8,449 nt of DNA, taken from Sediminibacterium sp. (GTDB taxonomy: Bacteria > Bacteroidota > Bacteroidia > Chitinophagales > Chitinophagaceae). The stretch spans positions 1 through 8,449 of the forward strand of contig JAQBNJ010000553.1 of NCBI GenBank assembly GCA_028288645.1, in the 5' to 3' direction. The notes under the pieces are model-generated. The model made no database searches, had not been told where the DNA came from, and worked only from the letters and a program-made list of their open reading frames with translations. Below are positions 1 to 5,127 of the stretch, in pieces (the stretch's first letter is position 1; each line of letters opens with the position of its first letter). Made by a program: the position numbers and the translations under genes.

Positions 1-2
1 CA

Positions 3-92
3 AACGCAGAATCCGCTCCAACTATTAGCTTTAAAGCAGCAAAATCAGAATGGGCAAACCGCAAAAAAATCCTCCAACCTCTAGGCAAGTAA
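3..92 (+). CDS. C-terminal end of a probable antitoxin (partial, cut by window start)
   Basis: An open frame enters from the left edge and ends at a TAA at 90-92, giving 29 residues that end in WANRKKILQPLGK. It lies directly upstream of a ParE/RelE-type toxin and overlaps its ATG by 43 nt. Antitoxin-then-toxin order with a short overlap is the usual layout of type II toxin-antitoxin pairs. The visible tail is charged and basic but too short to assign to a family, and no DNA-binding part is in view. The call rests on position and open frame; the other two forward frames are also open for a short stretch, so this is tentative. Confidence 0.4.
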   Translation, partial: NAESAPTISFKAAKSEWANRKKILQPLGK

Positions 93-400
93 GAATCAGC
101 GTTTCGGCACTTCAGAATATCAATGAAGTAACTGGATATATTGCCTTTGTCTCTCAATCCCCGGCCAATGCTATCAAGGTGGGTGACGCTTTATTCGCTA
201 CGATTGATCGCATTGAACGAAATCCGCTTGCATTCAAAGAATGCGAAGAGCTTTCCACCAAATCCAAAATGTACAGGAGAGCTATTTGTTATTCATGGGT
301 AATTATCTATAAAATAACTGATGCCGAAATTATCATTCTCGGTGTTATTCACGGTGCGCGTAGGCCATCTGTAATTAAGAAACTGCGTAAGATCGATTAA
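50..400 (+). CDS. ParE/RelE-family toxin of a type II toxin-antitoxin system
   Basis: A protein of 116 residues with the layout of the ParE/RelE toxin superfamily. An N-terminal strand (VRISVSAL, about residues 14-21) is followed by a helical pair (about 22-58) containing the A..IGDAL..TIDRIERNP pattern. Two C-terminal strands then carry MYRRAICYSWVIIYKI (74-89) and IIILGVIHGARRP (94-106). The strand ending in H-G-x-R is typical of the family. Family members either poison DNA gyrase (ParE) or cut mRNA at the ribosome (RelE); the sequence alone does not decide which, though the residues look more ParE-like. The ATG at 50 is the only good start: no ATG, GTG or TTG lies between it and the first conserved strand, so about 13 extra N-terminal residues overlap the upstream frame. 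No hairpin terminator follows. Confidence 0.8.
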   Translation: MGKPQKNPPTSRQVRISVSALQNINEVTGYIAFVSQSPANAIKVGDALFATIDRIERNPLAFKECEELSTKSKMYRRAICYSWVIIYKITDAEIIILGVIHGARRPSVIKKLRKID

Positions 401-551
401 TATAGATCAGCCGCACAGCTATCCCGCTAATTATGTCCAGCCAAGGAATGAAAATTATCCCGTTTTTGGTCGGATGATAAATCGAAGTTGAAGATTGTTT
501 GTCACCGAATAAATTACAATTCTTAAATAATAAAGATCGCCATCAGAAACC

Positions 552-1004
552 TCAAACACCAAACTGTGTTAAATGATGGTTCAAATGTTTCCCAAACATA
601 TAATTCCATTCGGCAGCAGTCAGTTTGCCAAATGAATGTGATTCCTTTCCTTCAAAATAAGCTTCACCTAATTCCTGTGTTTTATTGATATGATTGATCA
701 GCCTTATTTTCTCGGCCTCAAAATCTTTTTCATCTTTGATAATGAACTGGGGTGCGGTGCGGTTATTTTTTGGATAAGGCTTATCGGTAACTACTTTATT
801 CTTTACCAGCGTCTTCAAAATAAATTTCAATATTCCCTTAGGTTTCGGATGAATATCATCATACACCATTTCATAGGATACATTACAATGCGCCAGCATC
901 TGCGACACAGACATTTTGCCCCATTGGGCTTTTGTTCCAGGCGTTAGCTTGTTGATTCGGGCAATCACCGCGGCAGCATCGTTTGGTTGGAAGATGTTTA
1001 TCAT
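552..1004 (-). CDS. DUF1569 family protein, DinB-like fold
   Basis: A complete 150-residue protein matching the DUF1569 pattern: an opening helix ending in LTPGTKAQWGKMS (20-32), then VSQMLAHCNVSYEM (33-46), a basic middle, TAPQFII, and the closing FGKLTAAEWNYMFGKHLNHHLTQFGV region (125-150). DUF1569 belongs to the DinB/YfiT-like four-helix-bundle superfamily, whose members bind a metal through three histidines. Here His39, His140 and His144 are the obvious candidates. DinB-like proteins include thiol-dependent transferases, but no substrate is known for DUF1569 and none can be assigned. There is no signal peptide or membrane segment, so it is probably cytoplasmic. It is transcribed alone and divergently from the receiver gene at 1217. 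A good Bacteroidetes-type promoter sits only 4 nt before the ATG, suggesting a leaderless or nearly leaderless message. Confidence 0.85.
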   Translation of the reverse strand: MINIFQPNDAAAVIARINKLTPGTKAQWGKMSVSQMLAHCNVSYEMVYDDIHPKPKGILKFILKTLVKNKVVTDKPYPKNNRTAPQFIIKDEKDFEAEKIRLINHINKTQELGEAYFEGKESHSFGKLTAAEWNYMFGKHLNHHLTQFGV

Positions 1005-1008
1005 GGTA

Positions 1009-1039
1009 CTAATGTAAGTAGTTGCGGCGGAGAATCAAA
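1009..1039 (-). promoter_or_regulatory. Bacteroidetes-type promoter for the DUF1569 gene
   Basis: Reading the minus strand, TTTG (1039-1036) is followed after 19 nt by TACATTAG (1016-1009). This matches five of the six fixed bases of the Bacteroidetes -7 box TAnnTTTG with the expected -33 TTTG and spacing. Only 4 nt separate the box from the ATG at 1004, so transcription would begin at or next to the start codon. Confidence 0.45.
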
Positions 1040-1050
1040 GGGATGGGGCG

Positions 1051-1136
1051 AATTTTGAAATTTTGGAATTGGGAGATTTTGAAATTGACAGTGTGCATGC
1101 TTAAAACAAATCTCCCAATTCCAAAATTTCAAAATT
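1051..1136. repeat. 29-bp perfect inverted repeat with 28-nt spacer
   Basis: The left arm 1051-1079 (starts AATTTTGAAATTTTGG) is an exact reverse complement of the right arm 1108-1136. The spacer 1080-1107 contains GCATGC. The left arm and the start of the spacer also show an 8-bp rhythm (AATTTTGA, AATTTTGG, AATTGGGA, GATTTTGA, AATTGACA across 1051-1090). It lies between two divergent genes. No T-run follows in a position expected for an intrinsic terminator. AT-rich hairpins of this type occur as dispersed intergenic repeats in Bacteroidetes; multi-copy status here is inference. Confidence 0.85.
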
Positions 1137-1216
1137 TTCTTTAACAAACCTTTATACCCAGCTTGCCCACAATCTTCCACATTACCTATTGGCATGATAT
1201 TGCGTATAGTAACAAT

Positions 1217-1561
1217 ATGAAACGGAAAGTATTGATCATAGACGATGAAACGGATGAATGTCTCTTGATCTCGGCATTTTTATCAAGAAAAAATTACGAG
1301 GTAAAATGTGCCCACACGTTGGGTGAGGGTTTCGAAAAATTAAAAACCGAACAACCGGATGCACTGTTGCTGGACAATAATCTCCCGGATGGTTTGGGAT
1401 GGAGCAGGGCAGAAGAGATCAGGAAACAATTTCCCTTGATACAAATTACTTTGATCAGCGCAAATGGTGCTTCGGCCTACCCGGTAACCGCAAATGGTTC
1501 AGGGTTTGACAAACTGGAAAAGCCGATCAGTTTCCAGACACTGGAAAATTACCTGCGATAA
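1217..1561 (+). CDS. Single-domain response regulator (receiver only)
   Basis: A 114-residue protein that is one CheY-like receiver domain and nothing else. The acidic pocket is Asp9 and Asp10 (VLIIDDETDE), the phospho-acceptor is Asp53 (ALLLDNNLPDG), the switch residue is Ser81 (LISANG) and the conserved lysine is Lys102 in EKPI. All residues needed for phosphorylation are present. With no DNA-binding or enzymatic output it would act through protein contact, as a phosphorelay intermediate, or as a phosphate sink. I chose the ATG at 1217 because the receiver strand MKRKVLIIDDE begins there. An in-frame TTG at 1163 would add 18 residues foreign to the fold. No kinase is adjacent, so this is an orphan regulator. 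It is less similar to the two receivers further right, which share a DQRMP motif that this one lacks. Confidence 0.85.
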   Translation: MKRKVLIIDDETDECLLISAFLSRKNYEVKCAHTLGEGFEKLKTEQPDALLLDNNLPDGLGWSRAEEIRKQFPLIQITLISANGASAYPVTANGSGFDKLEKPISFQTLENYLR

Positions 1562-1623
1562 GACCCCGTTGCAAAATGAAGTGATCTCTTTACAGGCGAC
1601 CAGGAACTCAAACACATTTTTGT

Positions 1624-1845
1624 ATGTTGACTGCAGACAACCCAACCAATAAAACAGCACGCGAGCTGTTGCAGGAAGAACTCGATATTATTGAAAACGC
1701 GAGTGTAGAGGTAAACGGCATCGAGTTAAAACCGAGCCAGTGTTATTTTATACAGACCGATCCGCCGCATATCCTGTTCAATGAAAATTGTCCCGGATCA
1801 TTAAAAGAAAGAATTGAGGAATTACTCAGGCGTTACAGCATTTGA
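1624..1845 (+). CDS. Small conserved-looking protein of unknown function (73 residues)
   Basis: I cannot assign this to a named family. It has an N-terminal helix (about residues 10-26, TARELLQEELDIIENAS), a central segment with VNGIELKPSQCYFI (29-42) and PPHILFNENCP (47-57), and a closing amphipathic helix (SLKERIEELLRRYSI). Two cysteines (Cys39 and Cys56) flank a predicted beta region. There is no signal peptide or membrane segment. It lies 62 nt after the receiver gene on the same strand and may be co-transcribed. A CATTTTTG sequence resembling a -7 promoter box ends one base before the ATG, so an own leaderless message is also possible. Its last 24 nt overlap the end of the convergent cupin gene. 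The ordered, compact amino-acid pattern argues for a real gene. Confidence 0.6.
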   Translation: MLTADNPTNKTARELLQEELDIIENASVEVNGIELKPSQCYFIQTDPPHILFNENCPGSLKERIEELLRRYSI

Positions 1846-2379
1846 TCTTTTTACAGTTGCACCCTGCAGGGATTTCCATACGGTCAATAAGCCGTTCTCA
1901 TTAGTTCCATAGACCGGGTCGGTTGCGGGTATAGGCACGTTGGAAATATTCTGGTCCGTACCGGGTCTTTCGCCCTGCTCACCATAGTTGATATCAAAAT
2001 CTTTTCCTTCCGGGTAACCGCCTATACAGATCACATCTTTTTCTTTGCCTAAATTTTTATGCGCCACGCCTGCAGGAATTATGATCACATCTCCTTTCTC
2101 AAATTTTATCAGTTTGCCATTTTCACCACCAAGAAGTAATACGGTTTGTCCCTTTATAGCTGCGAATACTTCATGCGAGATGCTGTGGTAATGTTGGTAG
2201 GTATAGATACCGTTTTGCCAGTTATTGCCCCAGTCATTCTTTTGAAAAAGTTTCCGCACATGCCTCGCGGCGCAAAAAGCGGGCAGATTCAATACCCTTT
2301 TATATAGTAGTACGGGTAGCGGGCTGTTTGGAAACTGACCGTTGTGTTTGATATAATATTCACGTATTAACGGTTGCAT
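1822..2379 (-). CDS. YjlB-type cupin domain protein
   Basis: A protein of 185 residues counted from the ATG at 2379, resembling Bacillus YjlB-type cupins. It begins with the pattern YYIKHNGQFPNSPLPVLLY and has a WGNNWQNGIYTYQHYHS segment. It carries both cupin motifs. Motif 1 gives His63, His65 and Glu70 with a second nearby histidine (HYHSISHEVFAAIKG). Motif 2 gives Gly96, Pro102, Gly104 and His107 (GDVIIIPAGVAHKN). These residues normally bind one divalent metal. The C-terminal VPIPATDPVYG is also typical of this group. The reaction is unknown. Earlier in-frame ATGs exist at 2400 and 2424. I prefer 2379 because family similarity starts there, but the promoter box ending 7 nt before 2400 fits a leaderless start at 2400. 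The gene appears monocistronic and overlaps the end of the small gene at 1624-1845. Confidence 0.8.
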   Translation of the reverse strand: MQPLIREYYIKHNGQFPNSPLPVLLYKRVLNLPAFCAARHVRKLFQKNDWGNNWQNGIYTYQHYHSISHEVFAAIKGQTVLLLGGENGKLIKFEKGDVIIIPAGVAHKNLGKEKDVICIGGYPEGKDFDINYGEQGERPGTDQNISNVPIPATDPVYGTNENGLLTVWKSLQGATVKRSNAVTPE

Positions 2380-2407
2380 AGTGTGGGCTTGAACTATCAT
2401 CCTGTAA

Positions 2408-2436
2408 CAAAAAATACATGCCATACCCTGCGCAAA
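2408..2436 (-). promoter_or_regulatory. Candidate promoter for the cupin gene
   Basis: On the minus strand TTTG (2436-2433) is followed after 16 nt by TATTTTTTG (2416-2408). This is the Bacteroidetes -7 box TAnnTTTG with one extra T. The box lies inside the longest possible reading frame of the cupin, which argues against the ATG at 2424 being the start. Confidence 0.4.
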
Positions 2437-2470
2437 AAAATACCCGGAAAATATTGCAGCGCTTTCATAC

Positions 2471-2539
2471 CCGGACTATACCATTCTCATGGTGATTCCG
2501 GTTGAATTATTCCTTTTTTTTTATGGAATGATTTTTTTT
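2471..2539 (+). other. Two consecutive hairpins, the second followed by a T-run (terminator-like)
   Basis: First hairpin: outer CCGG (2471-2474) pairs with CCGG (2498-2501), and inner ACCAT (2480-2484) pairs with ATGGT (2489-2493) around TCTC. Second hairpin: AATTATTCC (2505-2513) pairs with GGAATGATT (2525-2533) with one T-G pair and an 11-nt T-rich loop, then six more T (2534-2539). The T-run follows the stem only on the plus strand, so it reads as a weak intrinsic terminator in that direction. No plus-strand gene ends nearby, so it may end a small RNA, attenuate the gene at 2649, or be chance in AT-rich DNA. Confidence 0.35.
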
Positions 2540-2598
2540 ACTTAGGTTAGAGGTAGCCAATCATCCCAATATCCCCGGCTCACCGTTCTCCGATATCC

Positions 2599-2613
2599 CA
2601 GGCGAGACGCCTG
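2599..2613. repeat. 15-base perfect palindromic hairpin CAGGCG-AGA-CGCCTG
   Basis: A 6-bp GC-rich stem with a 3-nt loop, 35 nt before the start of the gene at 2649. It is more GC-rich than its surroundings. It could be an operator, an RNA hairpin in the leader, or a short dispersed repeat. No T-run follows, so it is not an intrinsic terminator. The rest of the 2425-2648 gap shows no coding potential. Confidence 0.5.
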
Positions 2614-2648
2614 CCAATACATCATTATATTTTTTCTAAAAGCCCCCC

Positions 2649-3071
2649 ATGGAATCAAAAATCCTGGTGCTTAACGGCACAACCATTGATTATTCAAAAT
2701 CGTCTATCGAGATCTTTCCGGCTATTAAGGAATTGCCGAACTCCGGTTCGCTTTACCTGAAATTCAGCAAGAATCATATCAAGACCCTTGCTATTGAACA
2801 TCACGCGGAATTATCACTTGATTTTGATCTCTGCCTGATAGACAGGCTAATGAATGAAACGATCATTCAGCTCTTTGCAATTTTCGCGGTAACGAAAGAC
2901 AATGAGCCACTTAACGATTGGTACTATGTGCACGAGGCGATTGCATTTGCAAGAAGCCTGGTTGTGGACGAGATCCGCGAACGGGGGTTACGGGATAAAG
3001 AAGGGGTATTGATCGAAGTGCCCGCTTTCACACTACATCCTGAATCGATCGATTTTAGTTTTAGCAAATAG
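2649..3071 (+). CDS. Soluble protein of unknown function (140 residues)
   Basis: I do not recognise a family. The protein is complete, starts at ATG 2649 (MESKILVLNGTT), and has no signal peptide or membrane helix. Predicted strands at the N-terminus (KILVLNG, SIEIFPAI, SLYLKFS) are followed by helices around residues 60-80 and 90-113, the latter holding YYVHEAIAFARSLVVDEIRE. It ends in short strands (VLIEVPAFTLHP). The composition is that of an ordinary cytoplasmic protein with mixed alpha-beta structure. There is no Shine-Dalgarno sequence; TATATTTT at 2626-2633 resembles a -7 box but lacks a clear -33 partner. The membrane-protein gene at 3094 begins 22 nt after its stop, so the two are probably one transcript. 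Confidence 0.65.
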   Translation: MESKILVLNGTTIDYSKSSIEIFPAIKELPNSGSLYLKFSKNHIKTLAIEHHAELSLDFDLCLIDRLMNETIIQLFAIFAVTKDNEPLNDWYYVHEAIAFARSLVVDEIRERGLRDKEGVLIEVPAFTLHPESIDFSFSK

Positions 3072-3093
3072 CCGGGATTTCGTATATTATCGT

Positions 3094-3423
3094 ATGATTT
3101 CCGCCCTTTTTTACCTTGCCTTTTTTCTACCGGCGATCACCTGCTTTCTTTATTTTTTGTCTAAAAAGAAGAAAGCGGTGTTATACCTGGTGCCGGGAAT
3201 ATTTATTATCATGGCCATGATCGCTAAACTGGACGCCCATTTATTTTCTTCGGAAGAAGGAAACATGCTGATACCTATATCGATCGCGGTACTGCTCCTG
3301 TTTGTGTTACATTATTTTTTCAGGCGCAAAAAAGGCTGGAACATTATCTCAGGCTTTGCATTCCTTTTTCATATTCTTTTGAGTGCGCTGCTCATTTTCG
3401 TCGGGATACATTTTGCAGTATAA
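3094..3423 (+). CDS. Small integral membrane protein of unknown function
   Basis: A 109-residue protein with four likely membrane segments at about residues 3-22, 28-46, 59-76 and 84-106. Basic turns (KKKK at 24-27 and RRKK near 77-80) suggest those loops face the cytoplasm by the positive-inside rule, which puts both ends outside. Apart from one small acidic, polar loop (LDAHLFSSEEGN) it is almost all hydrophobic. No family motif is recognisable. It begins 22 nt after the 140-residue gene and is probably in the same operon, but there is nothing to say whether the two products interact. No intrinsic terminator on this strand follows the stop. Confidence 0.6.
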   Translation: MISALFYLAFFLPAITCFLYFLSKKKKAVLYLVPGIFIIMAMIAKLDAHLFSSEEGNMLIPISIAVLLLFVLHYFFRRKKGWNIISGFAFLFHILLSALLIFVGIHFAV

Positions 3424-3457
3424 AAATCGCAGCGTCAGATTTCAGGGGATCGGCGTG

Positions 3458-3489
3458 AAAATAAAAAAAGGTGGATAAGAATACCCACC
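3458..3489 (-). terminator. Intrinsic terminator, minus strand
   Basis: On the minus strand GGTGGGTA (3489-3482) pairs with TATCCACC (3477-3470) around a TTCT loop, including one G-U pair. It is followed by TTTTTTT, A and TTTT (3469-3458). On the plus strand that wobble becomes a mismatch and no T-run follows, so it works in the minus direction only. It lies 270 nt past the stop of the receiver gene at 3759-4223, the only visible minus-strand gene it could serve. Confidence 0.75.
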
Positions 3490-3636
3490 CGAAAGGTTGT
3501 TTGTTATGTTCTTAACCAAAAACTAACAACGCGGGGGGAAAATCAAAACTCGTATGAAATGTGTTAAAGAATAATCAAACTTCATGATGCGAGTAATTTC
3601 AACCACAAAGGCTGCTGTTATTCTCATGAACAAAGA

Positions 3637-3731
3637 AATATTGAATACTGAATCCTGCAAATGCGGGAAATGTTGAACCAGGCGCCTCAGTTCAATATTT
3701 CCCGCATTTGCGGGATTCAGTGTTCAATATT
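3637..3731. repeat. 42-bp near-perfect inverted repeat with 11-nt loop
   Basis: Arm 3637-3678 pairs with arm 3690-3731: 39 of 42 positions are Watson-Crick, and the other three (3646/3722, 3656/3712, 3672/3696) are G-U pairs when read as plus-strand RNA. The loop 3679-3689 contains the palindrome GGCGCC. Each arm holds its own smaller palindrome (CCCGCA/TGCGGG, perfect in the right arm) flanked by copies of AATATTGAA. It lies 28 nt past the end of the receiver gene at 3759. The surrounding gap 3424-3758 holds only this element and the terminator; no gene is visible. Confidence 0.9.
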
Positions 3732-3758
3732 CAAATTATGCTTCCCGCTATTCAGAAA

Positions 3759-4223
3759 CTAAGAAAGCAGGTTCTGCCTCGCCAAAAACTCCAGTTTTTC
3801 ATTTGCTTCCATCAGTTTCGCGGTGAGTTCCCTGTTCTTTGTACGGAGATCGAATACTTCGAATGAATTTTTGATGGATGTTTTTACTTCTTCCTCGATC
3901 CATGGTTTGGTGAGGTATTTATATACCTGGCCGAGATTGATCGCATCGATCACGGCGTTGATATCTGTATAACCGGTGATCAATATCCTGATCGGGTCGG
4001 GATATGTCTCGAGAATGGATTGAAAAAATTCGATGCCCGTGGTTTTGGGCATACGCTGATCGCTCAGGATCACATGGATGTTCTCCTGCTCAAGCACCTT
4101 TTTTCCTTCTTCTGCTGATTCTGCGGAGAAAATATTGAATACTCTCCTGAAAGCGGCTTTAAAAGAAACAATGTTATTCGGCTCATCATCAATGTATAAC
4201 ACATTGATCTTTTGTTCTTCCAT
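3759..4223 (-). CDS. Response regulator: receiver domain with coiled-coil tail, no output domain
   Basis: A complete 154-residue protein. The receiver spans about residues 5-120, with acidic residues Asp12 and Asp13 (VLYIDDEPNN), phospho-acceptor Asp55 in DQRMPKTTG, switch Thr83 (ITGYTD) and Lys106 in KPW. The DQRMP, TGYTD and KPW set marks the receiver subgroup seen in HupR/HoxA-like and related regulators. Residues 121-148 are a likely coiled coil (RTKNRELTAKLMEANEKLEF), and the protein stops at LARQNLLS with no effector domain. By eye it matches 59 of 107 positions of the receiver at 7986, so the two are paralogs that may share the 7TM kinase or compete for its phosphate. It is divergent from the acyltransferase operon across 121 nt. 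Its transcript probably runs through the long hairpin to the terminator at 3458-3489. Confidence 0.88.
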   Translation of the reverse strand: MEEQKINVLYIDDEPNNIVSFKAAFRRVFNIFSAESAEEGKKVLEQENIHVILSDQRMPKTTGIEFFQSILETYPDPIRILITGYTDINAVIDAINLGQVYKYLTKPWIEEEVKTSIKNSFEVFDLRTKNRELTAKLMEANEKLEFLARQNLLS

Positions 4224-4254
4224 AGACTACTTAGGTTTCGATAGATTGATACCG

Positions 4255-4284
4255 TAAAAGTAGCTAAAACCATCATTTATACAA
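4255..4284 (-). promoter_or_regulatory. Candidate promoter for the minus-strand receiver gene
   Basis: On the minus strand TTG (4284-4282) is followed after 19 nt by TACTTTTA (4262-4255). This matches five of six fixed bases of TAnnTTTG with correct spacing, and gives a leader of roughly 25 nt before the ATG at 4223. On the plus strand the same 121-nt region has TTATTTTG at 4314-4321, a poorer candidate for the operon starting at 4345. Confidence 0.4.
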
Positions 4285-4344
4285 TAATTATAATAGAAAC
4301 GGTCATTCTTTCGTTATTTTGTTTACATAAAATGTAGTATAAAG

Positions 4345-5127
4345 ATGCCCCAAACAGGTAATTTAGATAAAGAGATAAGAATCAGGGCATTCCGCGCAAT
4401 CGATGACCCCGAGACCTGTCGGAAATTTATAGAGGGCCATCGAAGGGTACTTTCCATATACGGGATCGAGAATATTACCACCAATACCGATGACTGGATG
4501 TTTCGCCGTTCTATTTACGTAATTGTGGTAGAAACCCTGGACGGATCTAAGTTGTACGGGGGGGTAAGGATCCAGATAGCCGATGGCATCCACCCACTTC
4601 CCATTGAGGAGGCGACCGGCAAAATGGACGCAGGCATTTACGAAATTGTAAGGGAGCACGCCAAAAATGGCGCTGCTGAATTATCAGGTCTCTGGAACTC
4701 GAAAGAAGTGGCCGGTCTTGGTATCGGGAGCCTTTTCCCCTCACGTGTGGCCATGGCCATGGCGACCCAGATAGGCATTACCACTTTTTTTACTCTTTGT
4801 TCGCCAACAACCGTTCGTTTTAAAGACTGGATGGGCGGAAAAATATTGGAGGAGGTTGGGAGAGAGGGCACTTTTTATTATCCAAAGATCGACCTCATTG
4901 CAACGGCCGTGTATTCTGATGATATGTTTGAACTTGCCGCCACGCATCCACGCGAAAGAGAAAAGATCATGTACCTCCGCAATAACCTGGTACATATTGC
5001 CAAAGAAAAATCTCCTTTTAAAGATTACTATACCAACATTCATTATGCGCTGACACTGGACAATGTTGATCCCAAAGAATTCCAGATAAGTTATGAACCG
5101 TATCTTCATGCGGATAAACATTCGTGA
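4345..5127 (+). CDS. GNAT-superfamily acyltransferase, possibly autoinducer-synthase-like
   Basis: A 260-residue soluble protein with no signal peptide or membrane helix. The centre reads like the GNAT acyl-CoA-binding core. A strand AELSGLW (111-117) is followed by AGLGIGSLFPSRVAMAMA (123-140), which fits motif A (G-x-G-x-G/A then a helix). Then come IGITTFFTLCSPTTVRFKDWMGGKIL (143-168), like the P-x-T...MG motif B segment, and a last strand FYYPKIDL (177-184). The first half carries YGGVRIQ (71-77) about 35 residues before E112-L-S114. This spacing recalls the G..RL.P and E.SR motifs of LuxI-type synthases and FeeM-like N-acyl amino acid synthases. The C-terminal 70 residues (190-260) lie outside the core. 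The acyl donor and acceptor are unknown. It is the first gene of a four-gene run, and its TGA overlaps the GTG start of the methyltransferase. Confidence 0.6.
   Translation: MPQTGNLDKEIRIRAFRAIDDPETCRKFIEGHRRVLSIYGIENITTNTDDWMFRRSIYVIVVETLDGSKLYGGVRIQIADGIHPLPIEEATGKMDAGIYEIVREHAKNGAAELSGLWNSKEVAGLGIGSLFPSRVAMAMATQIGITTFFTLCSPTTVRFKDWMGGKILEEVGREGTFYYPKIDLIATAVYSDDMFELAATHPREREKIMYLRNNLVHIAKEKSPFKDYYTNIHYALTLDNVDPKEFQISYEPYLHADKHS

Noticed and set aside
690..947. Plus-strand open frame of 85 codons
   Set aside because: It lies wholly antisense within the well-supported DUF1569 gene and has no coherent domain pattern.
1001..1195. Minus-strand open frame of 64 codons
   Set aside because: It is produced by the inverted repeat (repeated FQN/IPK-like residues), overlaps the promoter of the DUF1569 gene and resembles no protein.
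1163..1216. TTG start extending the receiver protein by 18 residues
   Set aside because: The receiver fold begins at the ATG at 1217 and the extension (tryptophan, histidine, tyrosine rich) does not fit a receiver N-terminus.
2401..2424. Cupin start at the ATG at 2424
   Set aside because: The likely promoter -7 box (2416-2408) lies downstream of it, and the added residues are not typical of the family.
3424..3758. CRISPR array or insertion-sequence end suggested by repeated AATATTGAA motifs
   Set aside because: There is one hairpin rather than evenly spaced direct repeats with unique spacers, and no transposase or target-site duplication was seen.
4750..4763. 14-bp palindrome GCCATGGCCATGGC
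   Set aside because: It is inside the acyltransferase coding region and is explained by a repeated Ala-Met codon pair in a helix.
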